64,000 nucleotides of DNA from Amycolatopsis sp. WQ 127309 (GTDB lineage Bacteria > Actinomycetota > Actinomycetes > Mycobacteriales > Pseudonocardiaceae), in the NCBI RefSeq assembly GCF_023023025.1, contig NZ_CP095481.1, positions 1,798,001-1,862,000 on the forward strand, read 5' to 3'. Under the pieces are notes generated by a model. It did no database searches, was not told where the DNA came from, and saw only the letters and a program-made list of their open reading frames with translations. Shown in pieces: positions 57,566-64,000 of this stretch (its first letter is position 1; every line of letters starts with the position of its first letter). The position numbers and the translations under genes are program-made.

Positions 57566-58123
57566 ATGAGTGCTGACGCCTTGGCCGCTTTCGGTTACGA
57601 ACTCGGGGTGCTGAAACGCATCCGGCGGTCGGGGTGGTGGCAGGCGGGCGTCCGCGACCCGGAGTCGGTCGGCGAGCACAGCCTACGGGCGGCGCAGCTG
57701 GCCGCGTTGCTCGCGGCGGAGGAGGGCGCGTCCCCGGAACGGGCGGCGTTCTTGGCACTGTGGCACGACACGCAGGAAACCCGCACCGGCGACCTGCCGC
57801 ACACGGCCGTGGCGTACCTGCGGAAGCCGGAACCGCGGGAGATCACCGCGGACCAGACGGCGGGGCTGCCGGTGTCTTCGCGAGACGTCGTGCGCGCGGC
57901 CGTCGACGAATATGAGTCACGGGAATCGCCCGAAGCGCTTTGCGCCAAGGACGCGGACAAGCTGGAGATGCTGCTGCAGGCGCTCGAGTACCAGCACGCC
58001 GGCGTCCGGCCGGTCGGCGAGTGGATCGAATCCGGCCGAACGGGTCTCACCACGGAGACCGCCCGCAGGATCGCCGCGGCGGCGGTGGCGCTTTCCCCGC
58101 TTTCGTGGCGGGAAATCCGTTAA
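57566..58123 (+). CDS. HD-domain phosphohydrolase (YfbR/HDDC2-like)
   Basis: In this 185-residue HD hydrolase, metal-binding residues are visible as His in VGEHSLRAAQLAAL, the HD pair in LALWHDTQETRTGDL and Asp in CAKDADKLEMLLQAL. This spacing is that of 5'-deoxynucleotidases of the YfbR/HDDC2 group. It would dephosphorylate dNMPs in the cytosol. It starts 9 bp after lctP, perhaps by read-through, but is functionally unrelated. Confidence 0.82.
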   Translation: MSADALAAFGYELGVLKRIRRSGWWQAGVRDPESVGEHSLRAAQLAALLAAEEGASPERAAFLALWHDTQETRTGDLPHTAVAYLRKPEPREITADQTAGLPVSSRDVVRAAVDEYESRESPEALCAKDADKLEMLLQALEYQHAGVRPVGEWIESGRTGLTTETARRIAAAAVALSPLSWREIR

Positions 58124-58220
58124 CCGCGTCCGGCGGTATCGCGGTTGTTTCCACTGTGGTCACTGGTCTGTCCGGGTGGAAAGCGAACGGATCAATGGCC
58201 GGGCGTCCTACCGTTGTCGT

Positions 58221-59090
58221 ATGCCCATGACGCTGATCAAAGGTACGTTCCAGCTCGTCGGAGCTTCGCCGGACGGCGATTCCGTGCGGTTCTACCCGGA
58301 CGATCCCGAGGCGACGAAGAAGGCCGGGCTGAAGGTCCGGCTCAATTCCCGCGGCGGCATGCAGCTGCGGCTCGACGCGATCGACGCGCTGGAGACGCAC
58401 TACCGCCCGCACGGCGGCCCGATGCTGCACCAGCCGGTCGCCCTGGGCACGGCGGCCGCCGACCGGCTGGTCGCGGTGCTGGGATTCACCGACGTTCGTC
58501 GGGCCGACGACGGCAAGGTGAAGTCGGCGACGCCGGACAAGGTGACCGGCCACATTCTGACCCGTTTCGCCGACAAGTACGGCCGCGCGGTCGCGTTCGC
58601 GTTCCCCGGGCAACGACCGGGCCGTTCGGTCGACGGCAGCCTCGTGCACCTGGACGTCAAGCAGCTCAAGAACTCCGTCAACTTCCGGATGATCACCGAA
58701 GGCCTGGCGTACCCGACGTTCTATTCGCTGCTGTACCCGGATCTCCGCCAGGCCCTGTCGGACGCGGCGGTCGCGGCCCGGAAGTCCGGCAGCGGCGTGT
58801 GGGCGTCGGACGTCACGACGTCGGGCTTCAAGCTGAGCAACCGCGCCCAGCTGAGCGACGACCTGGTCCTGCTGCCGAAACTGTTCCGCAGGCTGGCCGA
58901 CTACCTGGTCCTCGACGAAACGGGCGGCGCGTCCCTGTCGGGTTTCGCGCATTTCCTGGACACGAGGAACGACCGCCTGTTCACGGTCCCCGGCGGCCAC
59001 GCCACGGAGCTCTCGACGCTGGTGGAGGTGAAACGGCAGAGCGTGAAGCTGACGATGCCACCGGAACAGATCGTGTTCATCGAGGCCTAG
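58221..59090 (+). CDS. Staphylococcal-nuclease-fold (SNase) nuclease with C-terminal extension
   Basis: The 289-residue protein has an SNase domain (about 5-190). The catalytic trio is conserved: Arg50, Asp55 and Glu58 in QLRLDAIDALETHY align with SNase Arg35/Asp40/Glu43, and Arg122 in KYGRAVAF aligns with Arg87. GLAYPTFY and GSGVWASD match the late SNase helices. About 95 C-terminal residues are unassigned. No signal peptide is seen, so it may be intracellular. TACCGT at 58209-58214 is 6 nt before the ATG, suggesting a leaderless mRNA. Confidence 0.8.
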   Translation: MPMTLIKGTFQLVGASPDGDSVRFYPDDPEATKKAGLKVRLNSRGGMQLRLDAIDALETHYRPHGGPMLHQPVALGTAAADRLVAVLGFTDVRRADDGKVKSATPDKVTGHILTRFADKYGRAVAFAFPGQRPGRSVDGSLVHLDVKQLKNSVNFRMITEGLAYPTFYSLLYPDLRQALSDAAVAARKSGSGVWASDVTTSGFKLSNRAQLSDDLVLLPKLFRRLADYLVLDETGGASLSGFAHFLDTRNDRLFTVPGGHATELSTLVEVKRQSVKLTMPPEQIVFIEA

Positions 59091-60352
59091 CGACCGACCG
59101 CCGTCGCGCGGGACAGGAGCAGGGCTCGCTCTCGGGCGTTCTCCGTCATCTCCGCCGCGCGGCGGAACTCCTGCTCGGCCTCTTCCAGCCGGCCCAGTTT
59201 GCGCAGCAGGTCGCCGCGGACGCTCGGCAGGAGGTGGTAGTCCTTCAGCGCCGGCTCGTCGGCCACCGCGTCGACGACCGCCAGGCCCGCCTCGGGGCCG
59301 TACGCCATCGCCACCGCGACCCCGCGGTTCAGCTCGACCACCGGGGACGGCTGGAGCTTGCCGAGTCCTTCGTAGAGCGCCGCGATGCGCGCCCAGTCCG
59401 TCTCGTCGGCCTTGCGGGCGCGCGCGTGGCAGGCCGCGATCGCCGCCTGGGCCGAATACGGGCCGTACGCGCCTTCGGCGATCTGCTCCGACAGCGTCAG
59501 CGCGGCGAGGCCGTGCTGGATCAGCAGCCGGTCCCAGCGGGCGCGGTCCTGGTCCAGCAGCAGCACCGGCTCGCCGGCCGGGCCGGTACGGGCCTTCGAC
59601 CGGGACGACTGCAGTTCCATCAGCGCGACGAGGCCGTGCACCTCGGACTCGCCCGGCATCAGCCCGGCCAGCACGCGGCCGAGCCGCATGGCCTCCTCGC
59701 ACAGCGCCGGGCGCATCCAGTCGTCGCCGCGGGTGGCCGAATAACCCTCGTTGAACACCAGGTAGAGCACCTCGAGCACGGACGACACCCGGGCGACCCG
59801 CTCGTCGCCTTCGGGCACCTCGAACGGGACCTTCGCCGCCGCGAGGGCCTTCTTCGCGCGGACGATCCGCTGCGCGATCGTCGACTCGCGGACGAGGAAG
59901 GCGCGCGCGATCTCGTCGGTCGTCAGGCCGCCGAGCATCCGCAGCGTCAGCGCGACGCGCGCCTGGGTGTTGAGCACCGGGTGGCACGCGACGAACAGCA
60001 GCCGCAGCAGGTCGTCCTCGATGTGGTCGTCGAGCGCCGCGTCGAAGTCCGGCAGCACGCCCTCGCCGACCTGCTGGTCGCGGCCGACCTCCACGAGCTT
60101 CTCGGCGTACCGCTCGTTGCGGCGGAACTGGTCGACGGCGCGGCGTTTCGCGGTGGTCATCAGCCACGCGCCGGGGTTGCGCGGCACGCCGGACTCCGGC
60201 CACTGCTCCAGCGCCGCGACGAGCGCGTCCTGCGCCAGCTCCTCGGCGAGCCCCACGTCGCCGCGGGCCATCCGGGCCAAGCCCGCGATGAGCCGCGGCG
60301 ACTCGATCCGCCAAACCGCTTCGACCGTGCTCCGGGTGTCCGCTACCGTCAC
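59087..60352 (-). CDS. ECF42-type RNA polymerase sigma factor
   Basis: The 421-residue protein has sigma region 2 (about 15-85, with AEELAQDALVAALEQWP and NPGAWLMTTAKRRAVDQFRR) and region 4 (about 115-170, LTLRMLGGLTTDEIARAFLV, TIAQRIVRAKKAL). A long C-terminal TPR-like helical domain (DUF6596 type) follows. This layout and two adjacent YCII/DGPF genes define the ECF42 group, which has no classical anti-sigma factor; the C-terminal domain is thought to control activity. It is the last gene of the operon. Confidence 0.9.
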   Translation of the reverse strand: MTVADTRSTVEAVWRIESPRLIAGLARMARGDVGLAEELAQDALVAALEQWPESGVPRNPGAWLMTTAKRRAVDQFRRNERYAEKLVEVGRDQQVGEGVLPDFDAALDDHIEDDLLRLLFVACHPVLNTQARVALTLRMLGGLTTDEIARAFLVRESTIAQRIVRAKKALAAAKVPFEVPEGDERVARVSSVLEVLYLVFNEGYSATRGDDWMRPALCEEAMRLGRVLAGLMPGESEVHGLVALMELQSSRSKARTGPAGEPVLLLDQDRARWDRLLIQHGLAALTLSEQIAEGAYGPYSAQAAIAACHARARKADETDWARIAALYEGLGKLQPSPVVELNRGVAVAMAYGPEAGLAVVDAVADEPALKDYHLLPSVRGDLLRKLGRLEEAEQEFRRAAEMTENARERALLLSRATAVGR

Positions 60353-60391
60353 CCGGCCATCAGACAGGCTGCGCCCGCCCGGTGCAACCCA

Positions 60392-60739
60392 CTACTCGGC
60401 GATGGGGCGGATCTCGATCACGCCGCCCTGCTCCTCCGGGTTCGGCGCCCGCTTCATCAGCTCGACGACGTCGTCGAGCGATTCGCCGTTGAGCACCCAC
60501 ACCCCGGCGACGAGCTCCTTCGACTCCGCGAACGGCCCGTCGATGAGCTTCGGTTCCGCGTCGCCTTCGAACAGGACGCGCACGCCTTCCGCGCTGGCGG
60601 TGAGCCCCTCGGCCAGCACGATCCGGTCGTCGGCCAGCAGTTCCTCGTTGAACTTCGCCATCTCTTCGAGCAGGACGGCGTTCGGCGGCGCGCCCGTTTC
60701 CGACTCTGGGCTCGACTTGACCATCACCAGGAAGCGCAT
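60392..60739 (-). CDS. YCII/DGPF-domain protein (ECF42 partner 2)
   Basis: This 115-residue protein has the YCII-like fold with MRFLVMVKSSPESE at the start, the DGPFAESKELVAGVWVL signature near 67-83 and a short C-terminus. DGPF proteins are the conserved partners and targets of ECF42 sigma factors, with unknown catalysis. Its ATG overlaps the stop of the paralogous upstream gene by one base, and the sigma gene follows after 39 bp. Confidence 0.87.
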   Translation of the reverse strand: MRFLVMVKSSPESETGAPPNAVLLEEMAKFNEELLADDRIVLAEGLTASAEGVRVLFEGDAEPKLIDGPFAESKELVAGVWVLNGESLDDVVELMKRAPNPEEQGGVIEIRPIAE

Positions 60740-61164
60740 CACGCCTCCCCGGACGTCTTCGCGCGCAGCTGCGCCTCGATCTCGGCGACCTCCGGGCTCA
60801 GGTTGTCGAAGTCGGCCGCCTCGGCGACGCGCCGGATCTCGACCTCGTGGGTCGAGCCGTCGGTGTTCGGCATCCGCTTGATCCACTCGACCGCCTCTTC
60901 GCGGTTGCGGACCTGCAGGATCCAGAAGCCGCCGACGAGCTCCTTGGTCTCGGCGAACGGCCCGTCGACGACCTTGGGCTCCTCCTTGCCGGAGAACACG
61001 ATGCGCGCGCCCTGCGAGCTCGGCGTGAGCCCCTCGCCGGCGAGCAGGATGCCGGCCTTCAGCATCTCTTCGTTGAACTTCGCCATCTCTTCCAGCAGCT
61101 CGGCGCTGGGACCCTGCCCGCCCTCGAACTCCTCCGACGCCTTGACGATGACCATGAACCGCAT
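60739..61164 (-). CDS. YCII/DGPF-domain protein (ECF42 partner 1)
   Basis: The 141-residue paralogue of the next gene has MRFMVIVKASEEFEGG, DGPFAETKELVGGFWIL and a longer acidic C-terminal tail (residues about 115-141). The duplicate pair plus the ECF42 sigma gene form a three-gene operon. It is the first gene; GAGGAGA precedes the ATG at 61164. Autoregulation by the sigma factor from the promoter upstream of 61164 would be typical. Confidence 0.87.
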   Translation of the reverse strand: MRFMVIVKASEEFEGGQGPSAELLEEMAKFNEEMLKAGILLAGEGLTPSSQGARIVFSGKEEPKVVDGPFAETKELVGGFWILQVRNREEAVEWIKRMPNTDGSTHEVEIRRVAEAADFDNLSPEVAEIEAQLRAKTSGEA

Positions 61165-61575
61165 CGCGGTCTCCTCTCGCTTCTGCCTACGCGTCGAACA
61201 GCGGGACGCCGGATCGACGGGTGCGCCGGAAAACTTTTCGCGCCCGGAAAGTAGCAGCTCAGGGTGCGTGGAGCCGGGACGATCCGGACAGGGCTCCCGG
61301 GCCGCGGTCGTGAGCTGGCTCGGACGCGGCGGGCTGGGAGCGACTTGGACGAGATCACGCGGTACGGGATGCGCCGGTTCATGGTCCGGCTCCCGAACGC
61401 GGCGGCGGTCCGGCGGATCACCTGCGGCTCCCGTCCCGGCTCGGACGAGCCCGCCGGCTGATCGAGCGGACCGCTGACCGAGCGGACCGCTGACCGAGCG
61501 TGGCGCTGAACCAGGAACCGGGACGCCAAGCCCTGGTGATCGGCCGGAGCCGCCGTCAGGGGAGAATCGACGGCC
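61165..61575. other. 411-bp divergent gap upstream of the ECF42 operon and Rsm22-like gene
   Basis: No supportable gene was seen. It holds two perfect tandem copies of a 16-bp unit, GAGCGGACCGCTGACC (61464-61479, 61480-61495), plus GAGCG of a third. The ECF42-operon promoter should be at 61170-61260. Short open frames lack start signals. Confidence 0.5.
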
Positions 61576-62559
61576 GTGGCCGTACTCCCCGACGATCTCT
61601 CCGCCGCGCTCGACGACGAGCTGGCCAAACACCACCTCCACCGGCTCACGCAGGCCTTCGACCGGCTCAGTGCGCGCTACCGGCAGGGTGACGCGGCCAC
61701 GTCGCCGATCCTCGCCTCCGACGTCGACGTCGCGGCCTACGCCGGTTACCGCATGCCCGCGACCTACGCCGCCGTGCACGCCGTGCTCGCCGAAGCCGCT
61801 TCGCGTGCTCCCGGCTTCGAGCCGCGTACGCAGGTCGACGTCGGCGGGGGGACCGGCGCCGCTGTCTGGGCCGCCGCGGAGGTCTGGCCTTCGCTCGAGA
61901 AGTGCGCCGTCGTGGAGCAGGTCGCCGGGGCCATCGGGCTCGGGAAACGGCTGGCCGCCGGGGCGCGGAAGCCCGCCGTCCGGGGCGCCGAGTGGCGGCG
62001 CGAGCTCGTCGACCCGGCCGCGCCCGCGCCGGAAGCGGACCTCGTGACGCTGTCCTACGTCCTCGGCGAGCTGCCGGAGGCGGACCGCGAAGACGTCGTC
62101 CGGTGGCTCGCCGCGAAAGCCGGGGCCGTCGCGGTGGTCGAGCCCGGCACGCCGGCCGGTTACGAGCGGATCCGGGCCGCGCGCGCCCAGCTCATCGCGC
62201 TCGGCCTGCAGGTCGTCGCGCCGTGTCCGCACGACGGCGAGTGCCCGATCACGCCCGGCAAGGACTGGTGCCACTTCGCCGCGCGGCTGCCGCGGTCCAA
62301 CCTGCACCGCCGGATGAAGACCGCCACGCTCGGGTTCGAGGACGAGAAGTTCGCCTACGTCGTCGCCGGGCGGTTCACGCCGGCGCGGCCGGACGCGCGG
62401 ATCATCCGGCACCCGAAGAAGCACAAGGGCTGGGTCGCACTCGACCTCTGCACCGCAGGCGACGGCCTCGAGAGCGGCGTCGCCGTGTCGAAGAAGCAGG
62501 GCCCCCGCTACCGCGCCGCCCGCGACGTCGAGTGGGGCGACGGCTGGCCGACGACCTGA
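61576..62559 (+). CDS. Rsm22-family small-ribosomal-subunit methyltransferase-like protein
   Basis: The 327-residue protein has a SAM-binding VDVGGGTGAAVWAAAEVWP (about 88-106). It has LVTLSYVLGELPEADRE and a Cys/His cluster, CPHDGECPITPGKDWCHF, characteristic of Rsm22 proteins and probably binding an Fe-S cluster or zinc. RSNLHRRMK and DEKFAYVVAGR are also family segments. Mitochondrial homologues act in small-subunit assembly; the bacterial target is unproven. The GTG follows AGGGGAGA by a suitable distance. Confidence 0.85.
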   Translation: MAVLPDDLSAALDDELAKHHLHRLTQAFDRLSARYRQGDAATSPILASDVDVAAYAGYRMPATYAAVHAVLAEAASRAPGFEPRTQVDVGGGTGAAVWAAAEVWPSLEKCAVVEQVAGAIGLGKRLAAGARKPAVRGAEWRRELVDPAAPAPEADLVTLSYVLGELPEADREDVVRWLAAKAGAVAVVEPGTPAGYERIRAARAQLIALGLQVVAPCPHDGECPITPGKDWCHFAARLPRSNLHRRMKTATLGFEDEKFAYVVAGRFTPARPDARIIRHPKKHKGWVALDLCTAGDGLESGVAVSKKQGPRYRAARDVEWGDGWPTT

Positions 62560-62622
62560 CCGAGCCGGCGAGCACGGGTGCCTGCGCGTCGAGCCGGTCC
62601 ACCGTGAGTAGGAAAGACCGCA

Positions 62623-62664
62623 GCGGTAACCGGCCAGTCGGGGGGCGTGCCGGCCGGTTACCGC
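62623..62664 (+). terminator. Terminator hairpin of the Rsm22-like gene
   Basis: A perfect 13-bp stem (62623-62635 with 62652-62664) with a 16-nt loop lies 64 bp after the stop. Confidence 0.65.
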
Positions 62665-62751
62665 CGCATGGAAGAAGAGGGCACCTCGCCTCAGGTATGA
62701 CGCGCGCTCTCGCGCTTCACCCGATCGAGTGAGGCCGTGGCATTCGGCCCA

Positions 62752-62778
62752 AGCGCCCCGAGGTGGCCTCGGGGCGCT
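62752..62778 (-). terminator. Terminator hairpin after the first DUF4232 gene
   Basis: A perfect 12-bp stem (62752-62763 with 62767-62778) and 3-nt loop lie 9 bp beyond the stop of the minus-strand DUF4232 gene. Confidence 0.75.
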
Positions 62779-62787
62779 CGGTACCGG

Positions 62788-63378
62788 TCAGGCCGGGTCG
62801 GCGAGGATGCCGTTCACGTAGGTGCCCGGGTGGGTCGCCGCGTCCTGGCGCAGGACCGGGAGGCCGGCCGGCCAGTCGGCCGTCAGCGGCTGGGTCTGGC
62901 CCGGCGGGATCGTCTTGAGCGACGTCGGCGTCCAGGACGCGCCGCCCTCCGACGGCGTCAGGACCGTGATCGTCGCCGACGCCGTGGTGCCCGCCGGGAC
63001 CTCGTTGTACTTCACGCCGTTGTCCTCGCGCGGCAGGTGGTAGACCGGGCCGAACGTCGCGTCGTCCGGGCCGAGGAGATCGACGCCCGGGACGCCGTAC
63101 AGGCCGCACGTGTGGTCCGAGGTGTTGCGGTAGGTCAGCGGCACGTCGAACTGGCCCGGCGCGTCGGTCTTCCCGGCCGGCTTGCCCAGCGAGACCGCCA
63201 GGTCGGCCGTGGTGCAGCGCGGCGTCGCGGTGGACGCGGCCGGAGCCACGGCGCCCCCGGCCGTCCCCGCGGCCCCCGCCGCTCCGGACGACGGCTGCGT
63301 CGCGGCCCCCGCCGCGCCACAAGCGGTCAGCGCGGCCATCCCCGCCGCGGCCCCGATCCCCGTCAAGATGCGCTTCAT
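62788..63378 (-). CDS. DUF4232 lipoprotein
   Basis: The 196-residue protein has a signal peptide ending in the lipobox LTAC (Cys at about 20). An Ala/Gly/Ser/Thr-rich linker follows, then a DUF4232 beta-domain with two cysteines (RCTTADL, HTCGLYGVPG) likely to form a disulfide. It is anchored outside the membrane. The function of DUF4232 is unknown. A paralogous exported protein lies immediately upstream in the same direction. Confidence 0.82.
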   Translation of the reverse strand: MKRILTGIGAAAGMAALTACGAAGAATQPSSGAAGAAGTAGGAVAPAASTATPRCTTADLAVSLGKPAGKTDAPGQFDVPLTYRNTSDHTCGLYGVPGVDLLGPDDATFGPVYHLPREDNGVKYNEVPAGTTASATITVLTPSEGGASWTPTSLKTIPPGQTQPLTADWPAGLPVLRQDAATHPGTYVNGILADPA

Positions 63379-63413
63379 GACATTCCTCCCTGTGTCCGGA
63401 AAGCCGGCGAGAT

Positions 63414-63908
63414 TCAGCTGCTGACGGGCGTGACCTGCACGGAGTCACCCCTGACCGGCGCACCCGCCGGCCAGTCGACGCTCACCGGCTGGCCGTACGG
63501 GCCGGTCGGCAGGTCGAACGTGACGGTCGTCGGCACGACCGGCGACGGCGTCGCGGCCGAGCGCTGCACGATCCGCGACACGGCCGGGTGGCCGGCACGC
63601 AGGTTCACCGGCAGCGCCTCGGCCCCGTCGACCGTGGTGGCGATCGGCAGCCGCTGCCCGTCGGCGACGAAGGTCAACGCCGTCGGCGCGCCCTGGAGCT
63701 TGCAGTTCGTGGTCGGCGAGGTCGCGGTGTAGGTCAGGACGTAGGCCTCGTGGCCGGCCGCGTTCGACGGGTCCTTCGCGACCGTCACGTGCACGTCGGA
63801 CGCGCCGCACGGGGTGTCGCTCGGCATGGCGTTCGCGGCGCCGGCCGCCAGGAACAGGCCCCCGGCCACCAGGCCACCGACGGCGATCGCGGTAACAGTG
63901 CGCTTCAT
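63414..63908 (-). CDS. Exported DUF4232-like protein
   Basis: The 164-residue protein has a basic start (MKRTVTAIAV) and a signal peptide with a probable cleavage site after AANA (about residue 27). The mature domain has two cysteines (PCGASDVHV, TNCKLQGAPTALTF) in the same places as its downstream paralogue. There is no lipobox Cys, so it is secreted, not lipidated. It is 35 bp upstream of the lipoprotein gene and probably co-transcribed. The ATG at 63908 is chosen because it starts the signal peptide. Confidence 0.75.
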   Translation of the reverse strand: MKRTVTAIAVGGLVAGGLFLAAGAANAMPSDTPCGASDVHVTVAKDPSNAAGHEAYVLTYTATSPTTNCKLQGAPTALTFVADGQRLPIATTVDGAEALPVNLRAGHPAVSRIVQRSAATPSPVVPTTVTFDLPTGPYGQPVSVDWPAGAPVRGDSVQVTPVSS

Positions 63909-64000
63909 GGTGCTCTCCCTCGTTCCGTCAACAACTTTCGGACTCATGAGGAAGATGCCCAAGTGATCACCGAGGATGCGTCCCGATGGGGTCGATCACC

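Noticed and set aside
58145..61477. 1110-codon + strand open frame spanning SNase, sigma and YCII genes
   Set aside because: It crosses several real genes in other frames and has no recognisable residues.

Overview
The window is 64 kb of very GC-rich actinobacterial DNA. It suggests a member of the Pseudonocardiales, probably Amycolatopsis or a close relative. The evidence is the DasR/GlcNAc locus with a canonical dre-like operator, a mycothiol-dependent-type isomerase, an MmpS-like protein, an ArfA-like BON+OmpA protein, WS/DGAT, MurT-GatD, an ectABCD operon, AfsR/SARP and ECF42-type regulators, and several apparently leaderless GTG/ATG starts placed 6-7 nt after a TANNNT -10 box. No rRNA, tRNA, insertion sequence, CRISPR array or complete phage was seen. 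The genus is an inference from gene content and style.

Layout. 0-2.6 kb: dasR (cut by the window edge), dre-like site, SIS-domain sugar isomerase/deaminase and GlcNAc kinase. 2.6-9.6 kb: DUF3159 membrane protein, SGNH hydrolase, a 1.1-kb pyrimidine-biased degenerate repeat tract, an ArfA-like pair, a translationally coupled pair of poorly known genes (7266-8623) and an MmpS-like protein. 9.8-16.2 kb: AfsR-type regulator and the ectoine/hydroxyectoine operon. 16.4-23.6 kb: patatin-like protein, a head-to-head pair of gene remnants, DUF445, DUF4393 and mycothiol-dependent-type genes. 23.6-28.5 kb: dipeptidase, esterase/ring-cleaving dioxygenase with divergent MarR, XRE-type regulator, short dienelactone hydrolase. 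28.6-29.1 kb: a small, less GC-rich insert bounded by a perfect 19-bp direct repeat that copies the 3' end of the neighbouring gene. 29.1-34.6 kb: a partial box benzoyl-CoA epoxidation cluster. 34.6-38.6 kb: membrane protein, GNAT acetyltransferase with an 18-codon leader ORF and mutually exclusive hairpins, GH3 glucosidase. 38.7-45.6 kb: TetR, MarR/DUF1579, ABC exporter, WS/DGAT, hydrolase. 45.7-50.3 kb: meta-cleavage hydratase/decarboxylase and VOC genes, CoA-binding protein, NHL protein, orphan GvpL/F. 50.5-54.7 kb: kinase/regulator pair and murT-gatD. 54.7-64 kb: IclR-lactate permease, HD hydrolase, SNase-like nuclease, YCII-YCII-ECF42 operon, Rsm22-like methyltransferase and two DUF4232 exported proteins.

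How the parts fit. Several blocks are catabolic (GlcNAc, benzoate by CoA thioester, extradiol/meta cleavage, lactate) and each has a local regulator. A 23-bp motif is shared by the two extradiol control regions 21 kb apart, which suggests co-regulation. A 30-bp-unit palindromic array occurs twice, differing by exactly one unit. The signals that ordinary annotation does not explain are the GNAT leader/attenuator, the 19-bp-repeat-flanked insert, the 4.8-5.9 kb repeat tract, the shared palindromic arrays, the NTase-like gene pair and the deletion scar at 19.9 kb.
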